A stretch of 64,000 nucleotides of DNA from Eutreptiella sp. 'Long Island Sound 2002' (Eukaryota; Euglenozoa; Euglenophyceae; Eutreptiales; Eutreptiaceae): NCBI GenBank assembly GCA_964036045.1, contig OZ038380.1:65394591-65458590 (forward strand), in the 5' to 3' direction. The position numbers and the translations under genes were made by a program. Below the pieces are notes generated by a model. That model had not been told where the DNA came from. It did not search any database and worked only from the letters and a program-made list of their open reading frames with translations. This document shows, piece by piece, positions 1 to 10,033 of this stretch (its first letter is position 1; every line of letters begins with the position of its first letter).

Positions 1-1353
1 CTCACAATGGTGGCAGGCAACCCCCCCCGGGGACGGCCCCCCACCACCCCCGCGGCACGCAGCCCCCACAGGACATGCAGGCCAAGGGGACAGTGTTCGG
101 CCCCCACACCCACACACCCGCGCCCACAGCACGTGGTTGCGGACCCCAACAGCCCGCCCAGTGGGCGGACAGTCGGGGGAGGGACAGCGCCTGACCTCAG
201 ACGCCCCTAACAGCGGTGGAAGGCACCCCCCCCGGGGACGCCTCTCCGCCACCTCCACAGAGAGCAACGCCGGCCCGCAAGGGCGCACGCTGTGGAACCG
301 GTGCTGGGTCCCCACGCCCACACCCACCGCACCCGGAAAACGCGGGTCGCGGTACCCCGGCTGCCCGCCCCAGAGGACGGGCGATCGGGGCAGGGACAGC
401 GCCTGACACCAGACGCCCCTCACACCAGTGGCAGGCCAGCCCCCCCCCGGGGACAGCCCCCCACCACCCCCGCGGCACGCAGCCCTTACAGGGCGTGCAG
501 GCCAAGCCAGGTAGGGGGGAACCGGGACGGGACCGCCCCCCCCCCAAGCAAGCCAAACAGAGCAAGGGACGGGGGCAGGACACGCGGAGGGGCACTGACC
601 ACGTGGAACGGCCCTACGAGCGCCCAGTGCCGGGACTGCGCGAGGTGCGCACGCCACACCACCCAGGGGGGGGGGGAGCGGACGCCGCGGGAGCGCGAGC
701 GCACATACACGCAAAGGGCACGCGGGGACTACCAGAAGGGCAAACGGACCCAGCTCACGGAACGCACAGACCGCGTGGAATGGCGTACCAGCGAGCGAGG
801 GTAAGAAACATCCGGACGGGACTGCGCGCCACAAGCAGCGCGGGACACGCGGGGCGGGAAGGGGGAAACGGGAGAGACACAACACCAGGTACCGGCCCGA
901 GCCCCCCGAACCAGCCGCGAGCGCCGCGCACACACAGACGGGGCACTGCACCCGCCAAGGCAGTAGTGGCGCATTGCCCCACGCCCGAGCCCCTAGGCTA
1001 GGCAGCCTCCGCGCCATCCCACGGGGGTCCCACTGGCGACAAGCCAGTAGCACGGGCCCGGCGGCGCCGGCGCCCCGGGCGACCACGCATTAGGAGGGCG
1101 ATGCAGTGGGTAAGCGCCTGCAGCCACAGCTGCGAATTGATGCACTCACCGGGGAGTGGCGAAACGGGGAAGTAGAGGAGGGAAGGAACTACGAGCTCTG
1201 TAAACCCGGGAGACTCCGCCACCAGGCAGGAGGTGCGTCTTGGAGGGCCCCCCAGTAAGACCCGGTCGGGAGGATATCACCTGGCCCGACCAGGTGGCCC
1301 CCGGTGCCGAAAGGCGTCTAGTACCCGCAAAGTCAAACCTCAAACCTCAAACC
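1..1353 (+). mobile_element. GC-rich non-LTR-like element N, copy I (5' end outside the window)
   Basis: GC-rich sequence that ends in a short tandem tail built on AAACCTC at about 1336-1353. The part from about 705 to 1353 recurs at 4681-5332 with the same 3' end and the same kind of tail, while that second copy lacks everything upstream. A shared 3' end, variable 5' truncation and a short-repeat tail are the known signature of non-LTR retrotransposons (LINEs or SINEs). An open frame running to the stop at 1001 (ending PLG) is shared by both copies and could be the C-terminus of an element protein, followed by about 350 bp of 3' untranslated sequence. I recognise no endonuclease or reverse transcriptase motif in it. 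The insertion truncates the 5' LTR of family A copy 1. A processed or tandem host repeat is the alternative. Confidence 0.5.
11..500 (+). repeat. Imperfect tandem repeat, period about 210 bp, inside element N
   Basis: Three related blocks start near 11, 218 and 430. Each has a run of seven or eight C followed by GGGGAC, then CC-rich sequence, and a GGACAGCGCCTGA motif near its end (at about 181 and 395). The first and third blocks are closest. This may be a 5' untranslated or promoter-type repeat of the element. Confidence 0.5.
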
Positions 1354-1548
1354 TTGTGATTGCATCTTTGTACTTAAGCCTGCTTTGTCTATCTGCAGCC
1401 CTTCTGTGATACACTGGATTTCAAAACTATTCATTGATTCGATCCACAACCTGTTCTTGCTCTACTTGCTGCTTTGGTCCTGTTCTTTAACACCAAAACT
1501 TGCAGGATTTCATCACAATTATTGGGGCAAAAGTCAACGATATCTTCG
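1354..1548 (+). repeat. 5' LTR remnant, family A copy 1
   Basis: The last 195 bp of the family A LTR, matching 33730-33923, 47811-48003 and about 59140-59336. Its upstream part is replaced by element N copy I, whose tail joins at 1353/1354. Confidence 0.75.
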
Positions 1549-1560
1549 TGGTAGCACAGG
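1549..1560 (+). promoter_or_regulatory. Primer-binding site, family A copy 1
   Basis: TGGTAGCACAGG directly follows the LTR end. It has one mismatch to TGGTAGCAGAGG seen at 13899, 36301 and 48004, which complements the 3' end of a eukaryotic initiator methionine tRNA (CCTCTGCTACCA). Confidence 0.7.
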
Positions 1561-1706
1561 CATCCCTTGTGAATCTTTTGCACCGAATCTGAAACGCACA
1601 CAAGCCAAAACCAGCATACAAAATATCCACACCATCAGTGCAACTGTCTTCCAGGACTTGGCTGTTTTGGAGTGTACAAGTACAACTGGGCAGTGGGCCC
1701 ATCAGA

Positions 1707-3790
1707 ATGAGTGAGCTCAAAGTCAGAGTTGCATCTGGGTGTCAAGAAGATCCAGGTCACAGAAAGGCGGAACAACAAACGCCCAGAGAAATAACCTTAA
1801 CCACTGAGGTCTTAGCGGCGCGTGGTGACAGCCTGCAGCACCTCCGCAGGCAACTTGCTGTCTCCATCTCCCGCTCAGCCTGCCCTGCATCTTCGTCTAC
1901 GGCAGTTGGAGGCTCTGAAGAACAAGAGGAATTGAGAAGGAGAATGGACCTGCTCCATGAAGAGTACTACAAGTCCGTCCGAGGGGAAGATGGAGAGGAA
2001 CCTCCCGAAGCCCTGGGGTCCCCACCACAAACTGACATGGGGTCCTATTATTACTCTGGCCGAGTTACGCACCTGGCCGACACTGTATCTCTACCCAGAC
2101 ACCCGAGAGGGTCTGTCTGGCGTCCGGAGCTGCGAAACAACTATCAGAACCCCGAAGTGTGTCCAGCTTATGTGGAGGATTCCCATCTCCCAGGGCCAAC
2201 CTATGGTGCCCTGGACCGTACGGCTGAACTACTGGCAAAGCTGCTATCTGGGTCCAAAGATCCAGATGTGAGGGCCCTGTCTGAGGCTGTCAGGGCGAAA
2301 TTGGTTATCACCGAACCCTTACCCAAGCCGGCGTTGGCCTCATCTTCCCCCGGGCTGAGCACGGTTGCTGATGATCTCAAACGATCAAGGGTTTCCAGGT
2401 TACTACCCGAGGTCAGATGCCCCAGCCCCTTTCATCCACGCGCCAGAACAGTCCCCGTCGCTGAGCTGCAGGACCCGCCCGTGACTGAGACTGAGAAAAA
2501 GGGCCTAACAGCTCTGGCACCTCTCGCTGGCAGACCACTCCCCCCTTCAGACCAAACCTCAGGGGGTTGGAACAGTGGCAAACCAACTGCCCAGGCAAAT
2601 TTCCAGCTGAAGTTGCCAGAGTTGGACCCTAAAAGCCTGCCCAAATGGGCAGAGGAATTCGCCGAGTGTCTTTTACTCACTGGTGAATCTCATGTGGATG
2701 TGGCCACAAAATGTTCACTTTTGAAGCGTTCATGCAAAGAGAAGTTTTTGCAAAAACAGGTGAAACAGATTGTAAAAACCTGTTCTACTGGGGCTGAGGT
2801 TCTGTAAAGATTGGAGAAAATGTCTCCGGTCTACAAAAAAGACCTCAGTGTACGCACACAGATTGAGGAGCTCCCTCTGCTCCCTGAATTTCCTTGTGCT
2901 GCGCGAGTTTCCGAGTCTGTGTGTAACCTGGAGTATCTGTTCTCATGAATGAACGTGGGTTCCTATGGACCCACAGAGCCCCACCTGTGGCTTGTGCGTA
3001 AAATCCCTACACGTACGTGGGACGATTGCCGCTCCACCTCAGAGAGGAAGAGTCGGACCCATACGTAAGACGATCTTGTGGACCTGCTCATGAAACTGGC
3101 CCTTGAGAGGAAGAATGACTCCCATATGGAAAGGCTTCTCAGAAGACACCTGGGTAGAGGTTCTACCCCTACATCTGGACCTGGCGAGGGAAAAGGGCCT
3201 AAAAATCCCAATAACGCGAACAAGGGTGGTGGTAAGGGGAGGGGTAACCTGCGTTCCATGACTGAGGTTAAACCTGAAGCCAGTGCAGCCCCACTCTTCT
3301 ACTGTAAACCTGTCAATGCCAAGGGAGGGCCCTGTCATGCCCCTGACTGCGACCATCGTAGCCGTTGTGTGCTGCAACTGAAAAGACAGGCAAATATGGG
3401 AAAACAGTGACCCAGCAGGATCATTTCAGGTATACCATCACCTGTGGGTATGGTACCAAATGTCGTCACTAAGGACGAATGGCACATCAAAAAACGTGAG
3501 AGTGACAAACACAAACGGCAGGAGGCTGAACGCCAGAAAGCCCAAACACCCACCAGAACTCTGCAGAATGGGGATAAGGGTGGTAAAGGAGGAGGCAAGG
3601 GGGGTGGCAAAGGTGCAACCACCAACCCCAGAGGTGCTCATCAGCGCCCGCTACCTCTCCCTCTGCTGCTGCTGCTGACCCAAAGAAACGCCCACAGGGG
3701 AATAACTCCTCCCCTGAGGGGTCTAAATCCAAGAAGAGGCGACTGGCCTGGATGGTCAAGTCTCTCTTGGCTGCTGGAATTGATGTGAAA
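1707..3790 (+). pseudogene. gag: Degenerate gag, family A copy 1
   Basis: Starts at ATG 1707 (MSELKVRVASG), because copy 2 has the matching start at 48166. The first frame is open to TAA 2805-2807 and resumes in frame to a TGA near 2946, so at least two nonsense changes break it. Residues around 2600-2800 (LPKWAEEFAECLLLTG) look like the capsid part of a retrotransposon Gag. About 3078-3410 carries a basic glycine/lysine-rich stretch and a Cys/His cluster (PCHAPDCDHRSRC) that may be a diverged nucleocapsid zinc knuckle. 3444-3650 is lysine-rich with GGKGGGKGGGK. A Gag would bind the element RNA and form virus-like particles in the cytoplasm; this copy cannot make the full protein. Confidence 0.6.
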
Positions 3791-3881
3791 TTCCCTGCTG
3801 AGGAGTAGGGGGGCGGCTCTGAAGAGGAGGACTTGGTTTTCTGGATCCTCGTGATAAATTGGGGATCAAGGCTTTCGGGCA

Positions 3882-4120
3882 GTGCTTGACTCCGGCGCAA
3901 CACTCTCTATAGTGGCCCGGCACCTGCTAAAGACTTTCAAGAAGACTAAGACGGTGGCCGTAAGAGTAGGGGATGGGCGGACCATCCATTCCTTAGGGGG
4001 GTGTCGATTTGTCTATTTGTCTTGGCTTCAAAACTGTGACGCAACAATGCAGAGTGTTGGACACTGACGCCCTTTGACATCGTCATTGGCACCGACTTCC
4101 TGCGAAGAAGCCCCGAGGGT
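3882..4120 (+). pseudogene. Aspartic protease domain, family A copy 1
   Basis: The frame at 3882 begins LDSGATLSIV, the catalytic D-S-G loop of retropepsin-like proteases. Near 4070-4107 another frame gives PFDIVIGTDFLRR, the second conserved element (hydrophobic-G-x-D-F-L). The two parts are in different frames, so a frameshift separates them. The protease would mature the Gag-Pol polyprotein. Confidence 0.65.
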
Positions 4121-4361
4121 AAAAATGTTGTCCCTCCAACGCCCCTATTCTCTACACTGCAACTTTGGCAGTGGCCTCTTCTCCGTACCTCTGGGGCTGT
4201 CAGGACGAAAACCGTCTGGGCTGCGCTACGCAGCAAAGACTAACTATCGTACTGAAAACTGCCAATTGGCCCGTCACAGTCTTGAAGATGGACTGGCAGC
4301 CCTGCAGGTGTCCCTGGATGAGATCCAGGTTCAATTGTTCGCGAGCTAACAACAGCGCATT

Positions 4362-4680
4362 ATGCGGTTGTATTGCTGGAAACATATGAATAACGCTCTC
4401 CGTTTCTTCTGCAAAGCGATGGGCCTAGTGTATGCTAACCCTCCCTTCTCCCTGCTTGCAAAGGTTCTAACCAAAATCGCTTATGAGGGAGGAAGGGTTG
4501 TCATGTGTACCCCTGACTGGGGTTGCTCATATGAACACGCTTATTGGCGACAATTGCCGGACCGAATGACTGTGGCAACAGTGCAACTCCCCGACGGTTT
4601 CATCTATGTGCCTCAGCATTCGCTGTACAACTGTGTTATCTGGACCAGGTGCTACCGAAAGAGGTCATGGCCGACAATCG
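4362..4680 (+). pseudogene. NPPF (DIRS/Dam-like) module, family A copy 1, interrupted
   Basis: Within this frame ANPPFSLLAKVLTKI is followed by GGRVVMCTPDWG and, after about 25 residues, LPDGFIYVP. This matches the pattern of a module known after RNase H in DIRS-type retroelements (NPPF, hydrophobic helix, VV-x-P-x-W), which resembles the NPP(Y/F) active-site region of phage N6-adenine methyltransferases. Here it lies between protease and RT. Element N copy II interrupts it at 4681. Homologous modules sit in element C (near 17680) and, degenerate, in D (near 38129). Methyltransferase activity is not implied: I see no S-adenosylmethionine-binding glycine motif in the readable frame. Confidence 0.55.
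4623..4680 (+). repeat. Left copy of the 58-bp duplication flanking element N copy II
   Basis: This 58-bp stretch, ending GACAATCG, recurs at 5359-5416 on the other side of the insertion with four differences, all transitions. Family A copy 2 has the corresponding stretch once (ending near 48478). It is best read as a long target-site duplication. Confidence 0.55.
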
Positions 4681-5332
4681 ACGCACACGCAAAGGGCACG
4701 CGGGGACTACCAGAGGGGCGACCGGACCGAGCGCGCGGAACGCACAGACCGCGTCGAATGGCGTACCAGCGAGCGCGGGTAAGGGACACCCGGACGGGAC
4801 GGCCCGCCACACGCAGCGGGGAACACGCGGGGCGGGAAGGGGGAAACGAGAGAGACACAACACCAGGTACTGGCCCGAACCCCCCGCACCGGCCGCGAGC
4901 GCCGCGCACACACAGATGGGGCACTGCACCCGCCAAGGCAGTAGTGGCGCACAGCGCCACGCCCCAACCCCTAGGCTAGGCAGCCTCCGCGCCAGCCCAA
5001 GAGGGTCCCACTGGCGACAAGCCAGTAGCACGGGCCCGGCGGCGCCGGTGCCCCGGGCGACCACGCATTAGGGGGGCGACGCAGTGGGTAAGCGCCCGCA
5101 GCCATGGCTGCGAATTGATGCACTGACCGGGGAGTGGCGAAACGGGGAAGCCGGGGAAGTACGGTGCACCGAGCCCTGTGAACCCGAGGGACTCCGCCAC
5201 CAGGCAGGAGGTGCGTCTTGGAGGGCCCCCCACTAGGACCCGGTGGGGAGGATATCACCTGGCCCCACCAGGGGGCCCCTGGGGCCGGAAGGCGTCTAGT
5301 ACCCGCAAAGCCAAACCTCAAACCTCAAGCCT
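4681..5332 (+). mobile_element. GC-rich non-LTR-like element N, copy II (5'-truncated)
   Basis: Closely similar to about 705-1353, including the end of the open frame (PLG stop at about 4977), the block around CACTGGCGACAAGCCAGTAG, and the tail AAACCTCAAACCTCAAGCC. It begins abruptly where copy I continues upstream, so it is 5'-truncated. It is inserted in family A copy 1 and flanked by a 58-bp imperfect direct duplication of family A sequence. These features together indicate target-primed integration. Confidence 0.6.
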
Positions 5333-5358
5333 TATCCATTGTCCATGAATTCTCAACC

Positions 5359-5416
5359 CTGTACAGCTGTGTTATCCGGACCAGGTGCTACTGAAAGGGG
5401 TCATGGCCGACAATCG
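5359..5416 (+). repeat. Right copy of the 58-bp duplication flanking element N copy II
   Basis: Partner of 4623-4680. From here family A sequence continues without a break into the linker frame. Confidence 0.55.
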
Positions 5417-6083
5417 TGGCTCGACCCTTTGTGGGCTCAAAAAAAGATCACCTGAGCACAATTCAGCCACACTTACAGGGTGTGAATCCCATGATGACGA
5501 TCTGGACCCTGCTGCTGTGAAGGAGGATGCTGATGACCAACTGTCTGAAATTGCCAGCTCTATTCCCCCTGTTGATCCCAGCTGTGGTGAACTCAAACAC
5601 AGTGCCTTGTTGGCCCAGATGTTGCTGGAGGAAGTAGACCTGGAGTCAACCTCAGAACAAACTTCCCCTGTTGGAAAACCTGTGCTGCACATGCAGCATA
5701 CTTGCTCAGGTGATCCTGTGGCTCAGAGTCCTGGCGCTCTAGCGCGGCCCGCTTCTAATAACATGCCACTGTTAGAGCATGACACTCAGGAACTCCGTCG
5801 ACTGTTGTACCTGAGGGCCGAAAGTATTGAGCGCCAAGAACGGCTTTCATACCTCAGACAGACCTGGAAATCCTCCATCTGGTCTGAGGGGGACGATGAG
5901 TCCTACACGCTACGTGACCCTGAGGTACCCCTAGTGTATTCTGTGCACTATGGGCAACAATGTTCCGCTGAGTGGGATGATAGCTCAGTACTGCCGAAAC
6001 TGCTGATCGGCAGTAAAGGAATGAGCGTGGTAAGAGGAACCTCCATGCTGAGGAGGATTTCCCGCAGAAAGCTGAGAGTCTGA
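5385..6083 (+). pseudogene. Linker between NPPF module and RT, family A copy 1
   Basis: Open frame of 232 codons, acidic and Ser-rich at the start, then leucine- and arginine-rich (LEHDTQELRRLLYLRAESIE). It shows no domain I recognise. It corresponds to pieces that are inverted in copy 2 (48542-48725 and 51942-52206). The frame ends just before the RT domain, which continues in another frame, so a frameshift lies near 6030-6083. Confidence 0.5.
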
Positions 6084-6084
6084 T

Positions 6085-6900
6085 TGTTGACCACCGACTG
6101 GAGAAACTGCTCCTGACCTATGAGGAGGTGTTCGGCGCCTTGCCGCCTCCCCTGTCCTGCAAAAAACTGGTCCAGATGGACGTGAAACTGAAACCTGAGT
6201 TTGAGAGGACGCGAGTGAGACGTCGTCCCTATCCCACTCCTCAGGAACAGGTTGAGAAAATCGAGCGCCAGATCCAGGAATGCGTTGATGCAGGCCTCGT
6301 TGAAGAATATAGGAAGGGGGACTACCCCCATCACTGCAGTCCCTGCTTCGTCGTTCCTAAACCTGGATCGACTGCCCTGCGACTGGTTGTTGACTACAGT
6401 GAAGTGAACCAGAAAACCCAAAATCAATCAGGGAGTATTCCCAACATGGAATACACCCTGGATCTTATTGCCAAATGCCGGTACAAAACCAAAATGGATA
6501 AACGGGGTGGTTTCTGGCCGGTTGACCTAACCGCCGCAACTGAGGAACTGCGGGCCTTTATAATCCCTAAGGGTCGTGTGTTTAAATGGAAGGTCGTGCC
6601 TTTTGGGATAGCCAACGCCCCGGCACTCTTCCAGGAACTGATGAGCAAAATTTCGTACATACTGAGGCGCAGACCTCTGGTACAGGAGTTGTTTCCCGAG
6701 GGGCAGAAATTGAGGCCCACATCCATGACCTGAGTTTGGGTACCAATACCCAAGAGGACGATGTCCTCCTCCTCGGTGAGTTTTTTATTGCTTGTCAGGA
6801 AAACCATCTCCGAATCAAACTCGAAAAATGCGAGTTCATGAAGGAGGAGATGGAGTATTTGGGTTTCAATGTGGGTTATGGCTGATGGCAACCAGCCGCA
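6085..6900 (+). pseudogene. pol: Reverse transcriptase domain, family A copy 1
   Basis: RT of the Ty3/Gypsy type in two frames. 6128-6733 gives the N-terminal fingers, LRLVVDYSEVNQKTQ, motif A (KMDKRGGFW), and motif B (WKVVPFGIANAPALFQELM). From about 6690 the frame changes and gives motif C as AHIHDLSLGT, then LRIKLEKCEFMKEEMEYLGF. The usual motif C is Y/F-x-D-D; here the first catalytic aspartate is histidine, as in copy 2. A TGA at 6883 lies where copy 2 has TGG. The enzyme would copy element RNA into DNA in cytoplasmic particles; this copy is inactive. Confidence 0.8.
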
Positions 6901-6903
6901 TCT

Positions 6904-7766
6904 ATGATGCAACCCCTACAGGACATGCAGATTGGCGATGACACTAAGAAGGGTCTACATGATGTACCGAGTTTAGTGGGCGCCTGTAACTTCTATAGGC
7001 GACACATTGACAATTTTACTTACTCTTCTGTCGCTCCCACTGACCTAATCAGGAAAACTACTCCCTGGAGGCGGACCGCCAGAGAGCAGGAGTGTTTCCA
7101 GGAGTTGAAGAAGAAAATTGCCTCCTCGAACTGTCTGGGGGTACCTCGCCCTAAGGGTGATATAGTCCTGATCACTGATGCCAGTGATGTAGGGGGGGGT
7201 GGAACGATATACCAATGGCAAGAGCTTAACGCAGCTGAACTAACTCATTGCCATTATCACACCACAGGACTGAACCGTGATGGTTCCCTGAAACACAACT
7301 ATCCCTCCAGTGAGTGGCGACTTGTACCACTTGGTCACTGGAACTGGAAATGGAACCAGGCGCGTCCCAATTACAGCACCTACCACCAGGAACTCCTCGC
7401 CGGTATGCTGGTACTCTCATCCCAGTCCCGACTATTGGGATCTAGCCCCATTGTCTGGCTCTGTGACCAGGAACCAGTGAAGTCCTTTCAGAAGGGCCCA
7501 CCGTGGGGGAAAGCGAAACTAAAACGGTGGTGGAGTTACCTCCGTCAGTTCAGGCTGACAGACCATCATATCCCTAGTATAAAAAATGAACCGTCTGACT
7601 ATATATCGCGCAAAAGCTTCGATGCGCTTATTGGTGAGAGCTCTGAGGCTCTTGCCAAGGAAGCTTTCCAGCGTATGGACGTCCAGCTGGACCTGTCCAT
7701 GCGAACAGCTGGGATCCTCGAGGCATGGAGTCTGACTGTCCATCAGTCACAATATAAGGATATTCT
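6904..7766 (+). pseudogene. pol: RNase H domain and start of integrase linker, family A copy 1
   Basis: Continues in the RT frame with the RT thumb (ACNFYRRHIDNFTY) and RNase H: LITDASDVGGGG (first Asp), YSTYHQELLAGMLVL (Glu), WLCDQEPVKSF (Asp) and HHIPSIKNEPSDYISR (His...Asp), the order of Ty3/Gypsy RNase H. Downstream EAFQRMDVQLDLSMRTAGI leads towards the integrase. The frame is cut by element B at 7767; the rest resumes at 28895. The open frame runs a further 46 codons into the LTR of B by chance. Confidence 0.8.
7762..7766. repeat. Target-site duplication of element B (left; partner at 28895-28899)
   Basis: ATTCT lies directly before the 5' LTR and again directly after the 3' LTR. The empty site in family A copy 2 (near 55215) has it once, between GAT and CCAGACTC. 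Confidence 0.85.
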
Positions 7767-8456
7767 TGTAATAAGTCAGGGCATTTGGGCCTCTCAGAAG
7801 CTTTCTGGAGGAGCTCTACTAGACCTCTCAGAGCTTCAAGATCCTAGAACACTAGGATATTTGCTCATATTTGGCTTATATTCCAAGCCTATAGCTTACT
7901 GCTAGAGTCTACTGCTCTTAGGTACAGTGCAGAGAGCAGAGATCTAGGATCCCTTAGTAACCATGCATGAAACATCACATTCCATATGCTTCTAATGTGA
8001 TTTCATCATGTTTTATAGCATTTTTAGAAGGTTCCAATGTATTAGAAGCTATTTTGAAGCTATTCAGAAGCTTCAGCAGGCCTGTCGCGATTGTTGGCGC
8101 CTGCTGTCGCCGACAGCAGATTACATAATGTTGACAAGCCCTGTGATAGAATAGACTACTCAGAAAGTTGCTAAAATATAGGTTTTTATGGCCTTTTTAA
8201 TGAGAATTTATTGTTATATCAATTTTCGTGTTATTTAGGCATGTGAACCCGTATTACTGGACCAGCCAGTTGGTCCAGCTCAACATTCTTTCACGACTTC
8301 GTCTTCTTGCTGTTGCCTACTTTGTGCTTGCCAAGGGAATCAAATGGAATGGAGAAATTCATCTAAAACAATTTGATTTTGAAGTGCAAGACAAGGACAA
8401 AAAGGGTTTATTGTACACCCTAAGCAAGTTGGCAATACAGGTACAAGCACAACACA
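7767..8456 (+). repeat. 5' LTR of element B
   Basis: 690 bp, TGTAATAAG to AACACA. It aligns along its whole length with 28229-28894, with several small indels. It holds a perfect 8-bp hairpin (TGCTGTCG/CGACAGCA) at 8102-8118, a CCTGTCGC motif at 8081, and an 80-codon frame from 8228 that is largely kept in the right LTR (start MLFRHVNPYYWTSQ). The LTR would carry promoter and polyadenylation signals. Confidence 0.85.
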
Positions 8457-8482
8457 GTCCAGTAATCTGAAGTTCCGGTAGG

Positions 8483-8914
8483 TTGACGACGACGAGGACG
8501 ACGAGCAGCAGCTGCGCCAGCGTACGCTGTTCAAGTAAAGTGAGTTCCTTGCTTGAATTTATTGAAAAGTTCGAGAAACTTCCAAGTCTTGAAGGTATAT
8601 TTCATTGTACCTCAAAAAAAAGCTTCAAATCAACTCGAAACTGGAAGAGCGCAGCTCCAGGCGCGCTGAAGCGAGGACGAGCGACGCCAGAGGCTGCAGC
8701 AGACTTCCAAAGGACACAGAGCCCTTATTTCATTGAGTTTGGTGAAGATTTTGAAGGATTTTACCTTAACAAGAATTTTCAAAAAAGTAGTGAACTTGGA
8801 CTACACAAAGCGCCCTGCCAGAGCTTCAGCGACAACGACGACGACTTCTACGACGACGACGTGTTGCGAGAGCGCTGCCAGCGAGCTTCTGCAGGCTCTG
8901 TTGAGGCTCTTTGA
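8483..8914 (+). CDS. Unrecognised 143-codon frame in element B
   Basis: Starts just after the 5' LTR and stops before the first minisatellite. The protein begins with a Thr/Ser-rich stretch from a GACGACGAGG repeat, has a middle part with Phe and Lys (YFIEFGEDFEGFYLNKNF), and an acidic DNDDDFYDDD run near the end. I do not recognise it. It may be chance coding of a low-complexity leader; a short Gag-like peptide of the element is less likely. Confidence 0.2.
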   Translation: MTTTRTTSSSCASVRCSSKVSSLLEFIEKFEKLPSLEGIFHCTSKKSFKSTRNWKSAAPGALKRGRATPEAAADFQRTQSPYFIEFGEDFEGFYLNKNFQKSSELGLHKAPCQSFSDNDDDFYDDDVLRERCQRASAGSVEAL

Positions 8915-8971
8915 GGCCTAGAGCCATTGACTAGATTCGGGCCACGCGAGGCAGGCGACGGTGAAATGCGG

Positions 8972-9416
8972 CAGGGAGCGACAGGAAGGCGACAGGGTGG
9001 CGACAGGAAGACGACAGGGTGGCGACAGGAAGACGACAGGAAAGCGGCAGGAAAGCGGCAGGAAAGCGACAGGAAGCGACAGGCAGGCGACAGGAAGGCG
9101 ACAGGAGAGCTGCGACAGGAGGGCGACAGGAGGGCGACAGGGCGGCGACAGGGTGGCGACAGGGAGACGACAGGGAAGCGACAGGAAACAAGACGTAGCG
9201 ACAGGATAAGCGACAGGAAAGCGACAGGAAGACGACAGGAGGGCAACAGGGCTAGCGGCGACAGGGAAGCGACAGGGAAGCGACAGGAGAAAGCGACAGG
9301 AGAGCGACAGGAGAGCGACAGGAGAGCGGCAGGGTGTTTTTTTGCGACAGGAAGGCGACAGGAAGGCGACAGGAAGGCGACAGGAAGGCGACAGGAGAGC
9401 GACAGGCTTGTGGAGG
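8972..9416 (+). repeat. GCGACAGG minisatellite, array 1
   Basis: Some forty short units built on GCGACAGG followed by two to five variable bases (AAG, GAG, GTG and similar), mostly 10-11 bp long. The frames through it read as Gly/Arg/Gln or Pro/Ser/Cys repeats and are not genes. A related array lies at 12005-12621. Confidence 0.9.
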
Positions 9417-10033
9417 ACAACAAGTGAGACAAAATAGTACATGGTTTTTTATATAGGTGGATATATGTAAAGAAAATGAGAACCAATGTTTTAGATTTAT
9501 TGGGATTCTTATGAAGATGTCATTTCATTGTTACATGGATAAACTTTTACCATTTGGTGAATTTTAATCTTTTATGGAATCACTACATTCAGCAGGTAGA
9601 TTTCACCTGAAACTGAAAGCCAAATGATAAAGATAAAGATAAGTTTCAACTGCAAACTGTCCCGATCATGACTGGTCCCGACATCCCGAAAACAAGAACT
9701 CGTCCCGACAGCAAGAACTCACGAGAACTCACTATAAACAATAAACAGAAAATGTGGCAAGAAGAGGACAAAAATAACACAGTCAGAAACAAATAAGAGC
9801 AAGAAAGAAAAGGTCCTTGTGTGTGTACAACTTAGCTGCTCGATCAGTGTGCCGCAGTGATAGCCGACCCATTTCTATCCCCAAGATCAGGACCTATTTT
9901 TCCTCACAGGTTTCCTTGCACTGATCTATCGCCTATCCGAGGATTCCGGAGGAGCCCGGCAACAACGCGTTCACGACCCCAGGAACAGGCAACGTCTCTG
10001 CCCTGTTTCCCAGGTCTCTCTCTGAGCTCTCCC
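9417..10033. other. Non-coding spacer in element B
   Basis: AT-rich with no convincing gene. Near 9660-9720 there are three copies of a GTCCCGA-type motif, and 9730-9830 is A-rich. I see nothing else. Confidence 0.5.

Noticed and set aside
1-1353. Ribosomal RNA, suggested by the GC-rich conserved block
   Set aside because: I found none of the conserved rRNA motifs, and the block ends in an AAACCTC tail like its second copy inside a retroelement.
7767-7905. Continuation of the family A pol frame past 7766
   Set aside because: These codons lie in the LTR of element B; the alignment with copy 2 stops at the target duplication.
8972-9416. A CRISPR array, suggested by regular short repeats
   Set aside because: Units are about 10-11 bp with no unique spacers, in a eukaryotic retroelement.
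8931-9486. Long frames of both strands over the GCGACAGG array
   Set aside because: They exist only because the short repeat lacks stops; the amino-acid sequence is a simple periodic repeat.
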